NCBI GenBank assembly: GCA_905220665.1
Contig: CAJNAR010000008.1
Span: forward strand, 248,001-312,000
From: Albugo candida
Lineage: Eukaryota > Oomycota > Peronosporomycetes > Albuginales > Albuginaceae
Direction of reading: 5' to 3'
DNA: 64,000 nucleotides
In this document: positions 1-11,588 of the stretch, piece after piece
How positions within the stretch are numbered: the first letter of the stretch is position 1
Layout: each line of letters opens with the position of its first letter
The notes under the pieces: generated by a model
The model's input: the letters and a program-made list of their open reading frames with translations, nothing else
The model's database searches: none
What the model was told of the DNA's origin: nothing
Made by a program: the position numbers and the translations under genes

Positions 1-2098
1 AATGTCCACCACGACATGACTTTTTCGAACAAGACAGATCGCTTGGAGGGAACTTTCTCATCAACGTGGCGACTCCATCGCGTTGCAAACGTAAAATCTT
101 CACCGAGATTGTGTGCTGCAAAAACGTGATTGATCATCAGTATATGCGCCAATTCATCCAACGGTTTATCAGTCGACTCCAGAGACGCGAGAAACACACT
201 GTTCATCGTGATCGGATGATCAAGTGCCGGTCGAATGATCTTGTCCGGGTTTGTACAAAATTGTACCAGCTTGCGCACATGAGGTATGCACGCATAAGCT
301 TGGACGAGCTTGTCCGGTCGGAGTGAGTGGAGGGCATTTATGGAATATATTTCATGAGCTCTGCTATTTCGCCAATTCTGGTTGGTCGCTCCGCTTTTTC
401 CACCGTTGTATGACGCTTCTTATAAAAGTGTGCCGCCTCTTTCGAAGTAGCCACCTCTTTTGGAATCCGTACTTTCACGGGAATGATTTGGATGCGATCG
501 CCAATGTCCGGATTGGCAATTGCGTTGATTTTGTCAATCTCCACCTCTATAGTTGCTAGCCCAGGAAAATATTTGCTGGTCGCTAAATTCAGGAGCGCAA
601 GAGATGGTGCTTTGGCGACCATTTGTTCGAACGTCTCCACCCGATAACGTTTACCACTAGTCCATGCCAACTTCATGGATACATCCCCATCCCGCTCCAC
701 CCGTGGTTGGGAGTACGATTGAGTTGCCAGTTGGAGAATGGGATGAGAGGGCTGAAATAAAGATGGTGCCCCTGGTGGTGTGATAGTTGGGGAGTATTGA
801 GCTCTAACGAGATTTGATCAGAGATCTTCCGTTCAGGTTTTCTCGTCCCAATGCTTGAGTGGTAATTGGCTTCACTACCGTTTGTGATACCACCACAAGT
901 GCTTTTGGCTCTTTGGTTTCTTTTTGTTGCTTTATTTATTTTCGGTTGTTGTGATTCGTAATTGCAGATTGATTTTGGCTTTGCTTTTGATTATTAATTT
1001 CCTCTAGTGTTGCCCTGCTCCCGTGGCTGATGTAGCACCCAAATCCAAGCAATAAGGACCACATTGACCGAAACGTGGTCGTTACGATTGAATGGGAGCA
1101 TTTATTCCCCTTGCTGGGTAAAGTTGTTCGTCATAAGCGATTTGTTCAATCACTTTACCAACTCTAACCAGCTGCTGGGGGCACGTCGAAGAGCCAAAAT
1201 AGACTCTCCATGTCGACATCACCACTTCTTTAGTGGGGACCGTCTCGAGAAAGGTGTCGTACACCTGACACTCAAGTTTGTGAAGAGAGGGGAGAATGCT
1301 GGTCCGGTCTTCGTCCACGCCGACACCGAAGACATCCAGGTAGTATTTTGCTTCCAGAGTATCAAACTCCCGGAAGAATACTTTCACCAAGGATAGTCAC
1401 CGGCTGACACACCAACTGCTGGAAGGCATCCACCGAGATGACAATCACCCTGATGTTTCCCCCAGGCATTTTGGATACCTGAGGGATGGAACAGCTCTCC
1501 AGTAGGCTTTCAAATACCGGATTGCCTTGGTCTCGCAATAGGGAGGTCAAAAATTTCCCATTTGGAGTACGGGGCAAGGACTGGCCCGTCTCCAAGACCA
1601 TTGGGAAGGTTTCTTTCCGGATTTGGAAAGGTCTTGCTGCTTTCAATTTCGCATACAAACTTGACCAATCCGGGTGCTCCCCATCAGCATATAGCTGCAG
1701 TATAGCCTCGATATCCGAGGCTTTCGGCTTTGGGAGTTCCACGCCAAATTTCGCTCGAGCTCTAGCCTGGTCCTTACGCAAGGACTACTGTGACTTGATG
1801 ATGTCAGCAAGAGTGGGGCTTTTACTGTCGTCTGCACTTGCAGTTGCCTTTGGGTCACCCTATGACGAGGCAATGACAGTAGCGCACGTACACTGGTACC
1901 ACATCCGACACCGGTAGTACCGGTATTAACCTGTGCCATCACACTGGGGGTGAGGGTACTTTCATCGTCATCACGCCTGTGTGATGACTCATCAACAATC
2001 ATGCAATCACCGAGAAGAGGGTGACTCATGAGGGTTGCCACTTCATCACAAGTGGACGCTAGGACCCTGGTTTGTGCCAATATGTCGACTTCAAGCAT
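1..2098 (-). pseudogene. Broken large minus-strand gene, truncated by the window edge
   Basis: Long coding-like stretches follow one another on the minus strand but change frame repeatedly. They run from an ATG at 2098 (MLEVDILAQT) through about 1790, then 1781-1362, 1390-1082, about 780-338 and about 337-1. The last stretch stays open to the edge, so the protein continues outside the window. Composition is ordinary globular protein, with segments such as AKFGVELPKPKASDIEAIL and VDEDRTSILPSLHKLECQ. I see no signal peptide, zinc finger, reverse transcriptase or transposase motif, and I do not recognise the family. The frame changes near 1790, 1370 and 340 and the poorly coding gap at 781-1081 suggest a decayed member of a multi-copy family. 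Unremoved introns could explain some of the breaks. Confidence 0.5.
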
Positions 2099-2591
2099 TG
2101 TTTTCGAGAGGAAAGAGTTGAACAAAGTAGTTTTTCGAGTTGTTTTGTACTGAACTGGCGGGTTACGTAGTAGCCGGCAAATGGAGAAGTGGGGGATAGA
2201 GCGCCTATATAGACAGACTAATCAAATCATGAGAAGTCATCAAGATCAGGTGACTAAGGACCCAAGTTAATGTGACACACTTTTCGATTGAAACTCTACT
2301 ACAAAAGATTTAACGCAACGTCACTCAAGAAATCCATTATGTTATCTCATCCAAAGCAAATTAGATACCTGAATGCCCGTATCAGGAGCTCCAAACAAAA
2401 TACAATAGTAAAGACGCATCACTATTGATAACTTACATCAAAAGAAAAAATCATCGAGACTAAAAGTTCCAGGAAGTCAAATTTCCGAATGAAGGCGAGC
2501 GCGGGATTTAATTTATGTAATTGGTGTTACCGGACTGAAACATGCGATGCAAGCCCACTTGAAAGACAGCCTTTCGCACGATTCATAAGAC

Positions 2592-2999
2592 ATGCTTCTC
2601 CAAACAAGAGTCATCCTGTTGGAGATTATCAATCGTTGGTTCGAGAATCTCATCACAGAACATTTCTTAGAAAATGTAAGGGTAAGCGTATTCACACCAT
2701 TAGCCGGGAGTATGTCTAAGGATCTCTTTTCTCGAATCACTCTAAAAGAGAGCAATCCTTCAAAAAACATTGAGGCACTGTCAGCGCTGTATGTTCGAAT
2801 GACGCAAGAGAAAAGCCTTTTGCATTCGAATGACGAAAGATGGATGAAGATGCTAATATAACACACGGGAAATTTGCTAAATAGGTTTGGAAGCCATAAC
2901 AATTGCCGCCATAGGGACCATGTGCGACAAGATAGAAAATCCAATTGACTATTATGATACGATTTTTGAGCTTTTCAAACAGCATCGGTATGTGCTGTA
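2592..2999 (+). pseudogene. Fragmentary coding region of unknown function
   Basis: An ATG-started stretch of 89 codons (2592-2861) is followed in another frame by a coding-like segment at about 2882-2999 containing IGTMCDKIENPIDYYDTIFE. That segment reaches a GTATGT donor-like site at 2989. A further 87-codon ATG stretch follows at 3036-3299. Amino-acid composition looks like real protein, but no domain is recognisable. The pieces may be exons or relics of the same decayed plus-strand gene family that continues to 7.0 kb. Confidence 0.3.
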
Positions 3000-3603
3000 A
3001 ATCCTACCTGCCCTTTTGTTCGTGGAAATGATATCATGTTCGTTAGATCAGTGTCCCAGAACAGACGATTGGGCGACGGTAAGCGGCGTGATGAGGTGAA
3101 CGCACAAGATCTGCCTTGTGACACACGTATGCATACAATAGAAGCTTCAAAAGTAGAAATAAAGATCCATGGGGTAAAGCTATCTGACCCTGAACCACGA
3201 ATTTACAGTCGGAAGAAAACACGTGATATCAGTACTACAAAAGAAGAAAAAACGGAAATGATGGAACTGATTCCACACGTTTGTAACGACGAATTGTAGG
3301 TTAATCATATCTTCGCTGAAAAGTATGCATCAGAAAAACTTCCGATTTACATAACAGGTCGCTGGTCTGAGGTTATAGAAAGTTTACTCACATCGGTTGA
3401 AATTGTAGCAGTAGTTCGGTTAAAAACGTATGAATAAAACGCCGAACCGAAAAGATGTTCTTGTTGATTCCGTGCACAAGCACTTTATCCAAAGCATTTT
3501 CCGTTAACAGCTTAAGATAGTATCTTCAGTCGATATTTGGAACATTTATAAAAAGCCGCGTTCAGCTCGATTCAAAAATAATCACTTCTCAACCAAATTC
3601 AAA

Positions 3604-3759
3604 ATGGGTACCAACATTCAACATTTATTCAGTATGAGCTTTCATGGAGCGATGCGGATAGACAGCATTTCCACTTGTAAAGAATCAACCCGGAGTATGT
3701 GTCTGTATTGTGAGACACTTAGGAGACTTGGTAAATATGCTTGCAATAAACGATGTTGA
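3604..3759 (+). pseudogene. 51-codon fragment with a CxxC module
   Basis: The short ATG-started reading frame encodes STCKESTRSMCLYCETLRRLG, a CxxC followed by six residues and Gly. This is close to, but not exactly, the CxxCxxxxxG signature of the intact secreted protein at 39.3-41.7 kb. It ends in TGA at 3757. A coding-like stretch in another frame continues to about 3913. There is no signal peptide. It is probably a 5' or internal relic of a cysteine-rich effector-like gene. Confidence 0.3.
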
Positions 3760-4539
3760 GACTGATCAGCCACCTAATACGGTAGTATTACATCCCTCTA
3801 TCATATCTACCGGCCTCATTTCGTTGAGAAGACTGGGGTTTGTTGGAGGGGCAATTTCACGAGACCAATACTTTGTCTGCTCCAACTTAATTGTTCCGTT
3901 CTCACGATCGTAGGATAAAAATGAATAGGTACACCTAGACCGACGTGATCGGGAATACGAAATCGCTCAAATTCATGAAAAACTATCATTCAAGTCGCTT
4001 TAGTTATCTGACAATCAAGCATCTTTCAGCAGCAAATTCTCCGTCAGCCGTGTTCGAGTTTTGAAGTTTTTCATTTATTTGGGGATTCTTATCCTAAATA
4101 ACGCATGAAATTTGGACGACATTTGGAGCTTGATCTATAAAGACATTCTCGTATGAGTTATGTAGTGTCTAGAATTCTTGTTTTTCAAATGCATAGTCTA
4201 GTTTCTTCACTATAAGATCTACTGCCATCCAAAGTCTTGTATCGATAAATCGTCCAAGTTTGTCTTTGACGAGAGAAAATCATGGTGTCACTAATGTCAA
4301 TCAACACAATACGAGCATTCGCGCATTGTAAAGCACAAAATGATTCCCTTGTCGCGTTCGTCAACAATTTAAAGCGACTTTTCCACAAGAAAAGTTTGGC
4401 AACACAATGCTCGATCACTAAAATACATAACGTTGTTGGCAGAAACAAAGCCACCATACTGAATTTTGTAGCCGTAATGAAGATTCATGAGAAACCTGGA
4501 AACATTCGGAGCTCAAGAAGTATCGTTTAATCCATCCAG

Positions 4540-7010
4540 CTCGACAATGAAGCAGGGGTAGTTGGGATCGCTTGCAATCCAAGATTGAAAACCTTTAATT
4601 TACTGATAAACACAGCGTAGAAGAGATGAAGAAAACGGAAAAGTTTGCAATCTTATGTTCGTCGAACGATATCTACTCGCACTTCTATCTTCTTTTGTAA
4701 AGGGAAGCAAAGAGCTGTATTCTACGCGGTCAAACCACATGACACTCATCAATAAAAGCTTCTCCATTTTCTTTCTTCGGTAAAGCACAGCAGGGTGATG
4801 TGCCCTGTCATCAATTGCACGAAAATGCGACCCATCATAATAAGTAACAATCTTATCAACGAACGTGATTGATTAGAATCAACAAAGTGGTTTTCAATAT
4901 CAGCCCGCATATTCGACAACTTGTCCTCGAGCAAAGAGAACACTTCGTTGAGCATGAAGTTGCACACACTGATCGGTGCTGCTTTACTTTCGTGGTGTGA
5001 GATATCCAAAGACACTTATGCATCGACGCTCTCAGAGGTATTTGCTGTGACTGTTTCTATTCTATCATGAATGCCTATTGAGGGCTGTAGGAGTGATGAA
5101 CCTACATGTGTTACAATCAAATGCGTTTTACAGATTGTACCACGCTATTGGTTACTCGAACATGCTCGAATCTTTTCTATTTCAATGCAACACACTACGG
5201 GTTTGCACGATCGCGACACGTATCCCACCAAGTTGGAATCTGGGAGTGCAAGCAATAGGTCACCGTCAAAATGCTATTGGCAGAGTGTATGTCATGCTAA
5301 CAGATGAATTTGAGTACCAAATTCATCAGTGGTGTACATCCAAAGTCTCATCAATCGAAATGAGTGAAGATGCCATACTCAAAAAAGTTTCTCAAGAACG
5401 CAACCAGCAAACAGGAGCATTTCTACGCAAATATGATATAAGAAACCCGGTTTTCTTTCAAGAATAAAAAAAGCCTACTTTATTGAGTACATTATCTGCT
5501 CCTATTGACGCTGAAGACGAAAACAAACAAAACAATGACCCATCCGTTCGATGTATTGTTATTTTTGGTGGTAAGCAAGAGGCTGTGTGTCGCGAATGCT
5601 TGGCATTACACAGTAAATGGCTTGCTATTCGGATATATCATATATTTTTCGATTCCAGAAGAACTTCAGCCGAGCTATGCGTATTCCCTAGCGTTGATCA
5701 ATCAAACGTAATACTTGAGAACTGCAAAGACAAATTTTGTGCTGGTATCACGGCTTCCAATCTAATCAGCTGCCAGAAAATGGACAGTATATTTCCTCTC
5801 CACGGAGAGGTTTTGAAGAAGGCATACTATGCAAGTGGTTTGAATCAAAACGTAGCACTGGTTCATGGGAAAGGAACTGCCGCTGACAAATTAAAAGTCG
5901 TACTTGGCCAGGTTGCTATGAAAAGAATGCAAAGTATACATAGAATCAGTCTGAGTGATCCGACCATATCAAAGCTGAAAAATGCACTAGCGATACTTGA
6001 CCCGGAAAATATGCACTGCTTGACGATCAGAGCTTATGAATACAAACGCTGGTACTGTTTAAAATGCAAACTAGGGAAATCCAATAATTTTGCTCGTTTA
6101 GTCAGCAATCTCTCTCTCGTCAGTGACGGTTCTTACCAGTACCAAGCATGATTATCCGTGCAGCAAAAAATGCAAGATCATGGAAAGGCTTGGACCAAGA
6201 CTTTGTCGGTCATTACTGAAGAAGCAACCCATAATAATGGAAGCCCACAACGAAATGTTCAAGTCTCAGTACACAGATGAACTAGAAAGTACATGTATTG
6301 TATCGCATTATTTACCTTCAACTCAAGTAAGCTGCACAAAGTGTATGGAAGGTGCTCTCGATACACAGGAAGAACCCTACTTTGTTACCAAGCATTCATC
6401 CTTGTTCGATTTTTTCGGGTCCAGAAAAAAAACATTTATGGAACGTTTCGAAAGGGTATAAAAGTGTCACACGATAAAAAGGTGTCATAGACTTCAGTTG
6501 GTTCCAGACGTCTTCTGTTCTGCTCACCGACAATATGCGTCTTCCGCCCTACCTATTCCGGGCATCCAATCTAGATCGTCCTATAAAATCCAGAAAATTA
6601 CAAAAGATCATATTCCAATAGGTGTTTGGCCTCCAATCAATGTTCACCAGCATGGATATGCAGAAACATTACCAGCTTATCGAAACTGCTTCTTGCAATC
6701 TCATTCAGAATCGAGTACAAAGAAAGGCCAAGCTTATGGCTATATCGCACTTGTGGGTTTTGAAAGTAAACCGTCCCAACAAGTGAGATGTTTATGCTGC
6801 CTCATTCAACACACCGAAGTATTCTTTGTTTACACTTCCAGCGATGGATTATCCGGATATATATGGATGCGTCAAGCCTCCTCGCATATCCTAAACGTGT
6901 GTTTGAGCGATCTCTGCACAAGTCTTACATTTGATGAAAACCATTTTACGATACGTCCCATCGGGCTCAGCGCATGGACAGAATTCGATCTTTTTAGAGG
7001 GGATTCGTAA
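4540..7010 (+). pseudogene. Decayed CxxC-repeat protein gene
   Basis: Coding-like plus-strand sequence runs through several frames. 5078-5467 and 5483-6151 lie in one frame, separated only by an in-frame TAA at 5465. 6123-6461 and 6498-7010 share another frame, separated by a TAA at 6459. The frame changes near 6140. Repeated modules consist of a hydrophobic strand with a lone Cys and then a CxxC: CIVIFGGKQEAVCREC, CLTIRAYEYKRWYCLKC, CIVSHYLPSTQVSCTKC and VRCLCC. The spacing from the lone Cys to the CxxC is 11-12 residues in the first three. This resembles the architecture of the secreted protein at 39.3-41.7 kb. A 42-bp GT...AG interval (about 6456-6497) could be a tiny intron removing one stop, but the other breaks argue for a pseudogene. 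The family assignment is an inference. Confidence 0.5.
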
Positions 7011-8708
7011 TTGCAAGAATTGAATACACAATGAATACCATGTCTTACAGTCTCGCACTTGTGATAAGAAGTTACTTTTACTGCATCGATGAAAGCTTTT
7101 TTCCGTGCCAACACCTGTGCATATATAGAACTGTCACACATATGCTTGACAATTCTCATACGGGTAGGTATGGGTGCATTACGTCCTCCAAGAATACGGG
7201 CAATACATTTACATCTTCAGATGCTCATCAACACCTGTATACATTAACTATGTCGCATGTAAGTAGAGTCAAGTAGGATAAGAGTGAGCTTAGCGAAGTG
7301 AGGGACGAGCGTGCAAGTAGAAATTGGCTTGTCAACGAAATACATCAGGGCGTCTTCGTAGTCCAAGAGATCGGTCGCATCATCTAGTAAGAAGAAAGCA
7401 TGTAAACAAGGAGAACGACATGTCAAATTATATAGCTTCAATATGAGATTAGAAAGGGCTAGTGAAGTAGCGACAGGAATTAATTAAATTGCATCATCCA
7501 TCAAGCACGCATCCCTCCAATTTGTGCTTTCTAAATTATCAAAGAATACAGAGGTAAAATATTGAATCATTTCAATACAGCGCGGAAGCGACAGTTGAAC
7601 GCGTCGCGTTCCGCGTCATGATGCTACAGCTCCACGGTCGAACGATATACGGCTAATCGATCAGTCGTTTGAAATGCAGATAGCCAACTCGCAGTAGATT
7701 TTTCAGGAATCTTCTGGCTTATAGGAATAGATTGTCGCACATTTCCTCAAGAGAGGGAGTGGCAGTACCTTTCCTAATTGGGTCATTCAGTCTCTCTTTC
7801 TAACACGGGTGTCCGAAGAGCATGGTAAACCTGTTAGACGAATAAATCAACTTTAGATTCAGAAATGATGCATTTCTCGATGTTCAACAAAGTCGGTGGG
7901 CATTATAGTATGTAATGACCTGTTGAGGAACTCTCGTCTTCGATCAATGTTTATCTGGCAAATTGATTCATCTAGTAGGAGGATAGTCGCTGAAATCGAT
8001 CACTTTCATCATGAGATAGGAGTATTAAATGTAGTCAAAGAAGATGTTGTTCTGACAAGGATATAGGGTTAAGCACTTAGCATGCTTGAAGAAATATTTT
8101 TAGAGAATACGATAATGATTTTATATCTGAAAGTTCTGCTACAAGTCGTCGTGTACCGATGGATCACATCATATAAGCAAAATTGGATTTAACTTGATTA
8201 ACAAAAGTATCGCTTTAATACGTAAAAGTGGAGTGCTGTTACGAATGCTCTCTTCTCTGCTGCATCAATACAAATAAATTTCACCTTGACATGAAGTTAG
8301 ATCTGCATGTGACTACGTAGCTCTTTAATATTGCAGTGTGTTTGCTTTCTTTATGTCATATTGCGTGGTGCATCGACTCCAGTGATATTACAATCTCTCG
8401 GCTAACGTCAGTGTGTTCGAACGAAATGAGAGTTTGTCAAATCGAAGCCTTTGATCGTTCCGAAAACTAACGTGCGAGCTCATCAAAAGTAAGTGTCTTC
8501 AACTATCTCTCCAATTAAGTTAAGGGAAAAGGAATATAGTTCAAGTGGGTGAGTAAGCGAGCAATAAATAGGCTTTAGAGACTTCCGACAATGAACTTCT
8601 GCTATCGAATGCGCTGTTGAGTCGGTGTGTCACATCGCATACATTACTTTGCTATCATTTTCGGAACGCCTATATTGTGTGAGCACACAAAAGTAGTACA
8701 CTTTCGCA
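7011..8708. other. Gene-free interval
   Basis: About 1.7 kb without a supportable gene. It is AT-rich, with frequent stops in all six frames, and holds only short reading frames. Its right end must contain the promoter of the coiled-coil/ZZ protein gene. I see no tandem repeat, LTR or RNA gene. Confidence 0.5.
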
Positions 8709-11417
8709 ATGATGGAAGCGGAGAGCGCGAAGGACCCCGTTCGAAAAAGTTGGGACGCATCCGATCCGTTTTCGTATTTAAACAATAACGAGTCTCAATA
8801 CATTGAGCGTCAGAGCACGCAAGAGCAATTACGCGTGACACAAGTGGATTTAGGCGCTAAACTTGGTCAGCTCAAAATTTACGAAACGAAATACGCGCAT
8901 GCTAAAAAGGAGATATTACGGTGGAAAAAGAAGTTTGACTTTGTATTTCGTGAAAACGAATTATTGAGTGCGGAGAATGCGAATATCGAAGCGTCTCATA
9001 AACAAATCGCTTACTTACAACAAGAAATTACTTTCAAGGAAGAAGAGTGTCACGCATTACGCGAATTAGTAACCGCGTTAGAACACGCACATAAAAAAGC
9101 TCGAACGGCGTTGAAGCACAAAAATGGCTCGAAATCAAAATCGAAAGTGAATGTTAAGAAATCGGGTACAAAATCGGATAACAGCAAAGGAACGAATAAA
9201 AGTAACGCAGAAGACATGCACTCTGATAGTAGTGACGCAATGGATAACAATGAGAAAGAATCGCTCATATCGAATGGTCCTGAGGGTAGTGAGGAAGTGG
9301 ATCGAAAGGACTCGGAATTATCGAGTCTCAAATCGGAGAATGCCTATCTTTTGTCGAGTTTGGATCAGAAAATGGTGCAATTTCAGCTGAAAGCGGATCA
9401 AGTCAACGTTCAGAAGAACCGCATTGAGTCTTTGCAAGTCGCACAATCAGAACAGCAAGAAAGTTTCATGCAAACGCTTCAGCAAAAGCAAGAGGAAATT
9501 GCAATGCTAACAGCAAAATTACAAAATTACGAATCCAACTCAAAAGTTCGCAAAACCCTCAAGTCTAAAGAGAGTACCTCAAGTGAGAAGAGTGAGAAGA
9601 CAACGGAATCCCTCAACGAGGATGCAGATGCGAACATAACGCCACCGGGTACTCCTCCTCCACTCACTGAACGTGATTTCCAGTCGTACTTGAGTCATTT
9701 CCCTGGAGGAGATGACGCTCCTGTTGATCAGATCATACAAGATTGGACGCCTGTCACTGAGGTAAACCCGCAATCAATCTCAGATGTGCGTGAAGAAGCC
9801 GACATATTCTTTCAGTCGATTCCGTACGAGTCCCAAGCAGGCGCTCGACGTATTTTGGAGCCAGTCTTGCGCCAAGATATGGATACAAGCGATACGGAAA
9901 TGCAAGTGATTATCCGTAATGTATCGTCAAACTGTCAGAACAAATTCGAGGACGCGATTCTTCCAGCCCTCAAAACTAACAAAATGTATCGTGTGTCGTA
10001 TTACACAATGCGACGACGTGCGGTACTCACAGACGTTCGAATTGTATTGGAAAAACGGGATTCAAATTTGTTTCATCGGTCAAATGAAGGATCGAATTTG
10101 GACGAATCGCAATTTGGGAAGAATCACGTTTTTCTTGGACCTTCTCTTGAGGATCCAAGTCATTTAGTACCTCATACACAACGCACGTTGGGGCCTTCTA
10201 CTCAAGCGATCTTCGTTTCGAAACCATCGATTCCTTTCGAACGGAATACTTTGGATTCTTTGTTGGAATCGGACGAGGAAAAGCGCGAATCGAATCTAGA
10301 GGTTACAAACGTACTTAATGATCAAGACGACGTTGGCTCCGTCGAATCCCTCCTGAATCCTCATAGTGATAGCGAGAATGGATCGAAAACGAGCAACGTG
10401 AATACTCAGAGTGACTCGGGGTGGTCGTCGGATAAGAATATGCTTTTTCATGTATCGAAGAATCTACGCGGTCGTACGAAACAGCTTATGGGTTCTGTGG
10501 TTGCCAAAGGCAAACAAGTTGTGGCAACCGCTAAAATGATACAAGCTAACGCAAATTATGGGAAATACGTCCATGAAAACTCATGTTGTCACTATTGTCG
10601 TTCGTGTCCAATCATCGGCGCACGATATGAGTGTACGGTCTGCGTCGGTATCGAAATTTGTGGCACGTGTTACGGTTTGGGCGCTCACGGATTGGATAAT
10701 GCTGACGAATTATTCTACCGTGTGATTGAACTGGTTGTATTGCGTTGTAGCCGATTGGATCGAGAAAGAACGTTTTTGGAGCTCTTACGTTTTGAAATTT
10801 GTCGGAATGATTTACGTAAATTTCAGTTTTCGTGTAACTGGATTGCCGGAATTTTAAACGGGAAAACATCGAAAGAGTTACAAGCACGAGCATTGGAAAT
10901 ACCAAACATTCAAAGAGACACACGCAAAATGTTTGTACCCTTACTCATGAGACTCGTGAGCGATCGTGAGGATTTAGAGATGAAAACGGAATGGGAGTTG
11001 GAAAACGATAACGCAGCTTCTGTCAAAAGCATTCGCGGGAATGGAAGTGTTTGTGAGGGAGATGGAAGGTTTTTGGAGACACTTCGTATTTGGATTGCGG
11101 ATCAGTACTGCACCACGAATCCGTTTGTGGAGCGAAGTATCTCCAAATACCGCGAGCAGTATGATCATTCGACTTTCAAAAGCTTGCCTGACCCAGGCTC
11201 ACCTCGAGAGACTACTCATACCGTTCAAGATAACCTTGAATTTAGTATAGAGCCCTCGGTTACGGTCGACACAATTCCATCAGCTTACCCCTCAGTCAAA
11301 GTCCATGACATTTCCTCAAATTTGCTAGTTGAAGACCCTGATTCTGAGGAACGTAACACAACATTAGGCGCTGCATCTACGCGAACAATTGTTCGGAAAC
11401 AAAGTTTGAAATTTTAA
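8709..11417 (+). CDS. Coiled-coil protein with C-terminal ZZ-type zinc finger
   Basis: Uninterrupted 902-codon gene starting ATGATGGAAGC. Residues about 32-290 are heptad-rich coiled coil (repeated L/I/E/K/Q runs), broken by a basic Lys/Ser linker and an acidic Asp/Glu/Ser stretch. Residues about 300-480 are a probable folded region. Around residues 622-665 comes a cysteine cluster of the pattern C-C-x2-C...C-x2-C...C-x2-C with following His (ENSCCHYCRSCP, YECTVCVGIEICGTCYGLGAHG). This matches ZZ-type zinc fingers as found in p62/dystrophin-like scaffold proteins. The C-terminal 200 residues are partly helical and partly Ser/Asp-rich. ZZ domains bind N-degrons or histone tails and coiled coils oligomerise, so a scaffold or receptor role is inferred. 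It may be lineage-specific, and no orthologue name is offered. Confidence 0.85.
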   Translation: MMEAESAKDPVRKSWDASDPFSYLNNNESQYIERQSTQEQLRVTQVDLGAKLGQLKIYETKYAHAKKEILRWKKKFDFVFRENELLSAENANIEASHKQIAYLQQEITFKEEECHALRELVTALEHAHKKARTALKHKNGSKSKSKVNVKKSGTKSDNSKGTNKSNAEDMHSDSSDAMDNNEKESLISNGPEGSEEVDRKDSELSSLKSENAYLLSSLDQKMVQFQLKADQVNVQKNRIESLQVAQSEQQESFMQTLQQKQEEIAMLTAKLQNYESNSKVRKTLKSKESTSSEKSEKTTESLNEDADANITPPGTPPPLTERDFQSYLSHFPGGDDAPVDQIIQDWTPVTEVNPQSISDVREEADIFFQSIPYESQAGARRILEPVLRQDMDTSDTEMQVIIRNVSSNCQNKFEDAILPALKTNKMYRVSYYTMRRRAVLTDVRIVLEKRDSNLFHRSNEGSNLDESQFGKNHVFLGPSLEDPSHLVPHTQRTLGPSTQAIFVSKPSIPFERNTLDSLLESDEEKRESNLEVTNVLNDQDDVGSVESLLNPHSDSENGSKTSNVNTQSDSGWSSDKNMLFHVSKNLRGRTKQLMGSVVAKGKQVVATAKMIQANANYGKYVHENSCCHYCRSCPIIGARYECTVCVGIEICGTCYGLGAHGLDNADELFYRVIELVVLRCSRLDRERTFLELLRFEICRNDLRKFQFSCNWIAGILNGKTSKELQARALEIPNIQRDTRKMFVPLLMRLVSDREDLEMKTEWELENDNAASVKSIRGNGSVCEGDGRFLETLRIWIADQYCTTNPFVERSISKYREQYDHSTFKSLPDPGSPRETTHTVQDNLEFSIEPSVTVDTIPSAYPSVKVHDISSNLLVEDPDSEERNTTLGAASTRTIVRKQSLKF

Positions 11418-11588
11418 GGAAATCAACGTACTTTAATAGTTTTATTTCTATATGACGCAATAAATTTGCTTATTACAAAAATCACATCGATGAACACTAA
11501 CACGGATAATGCGGTTATAATAAAGCGTCTCAGTCAAAGTGATTTGGTTGAAGACACACACTCAGGGCGGTTGCAGGATGTTAAGCCA

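Noticed and set aside
10612..10923. 103-codon minus-strand frame
   Set aside because: Shadow of the ZZ-finger coding region.
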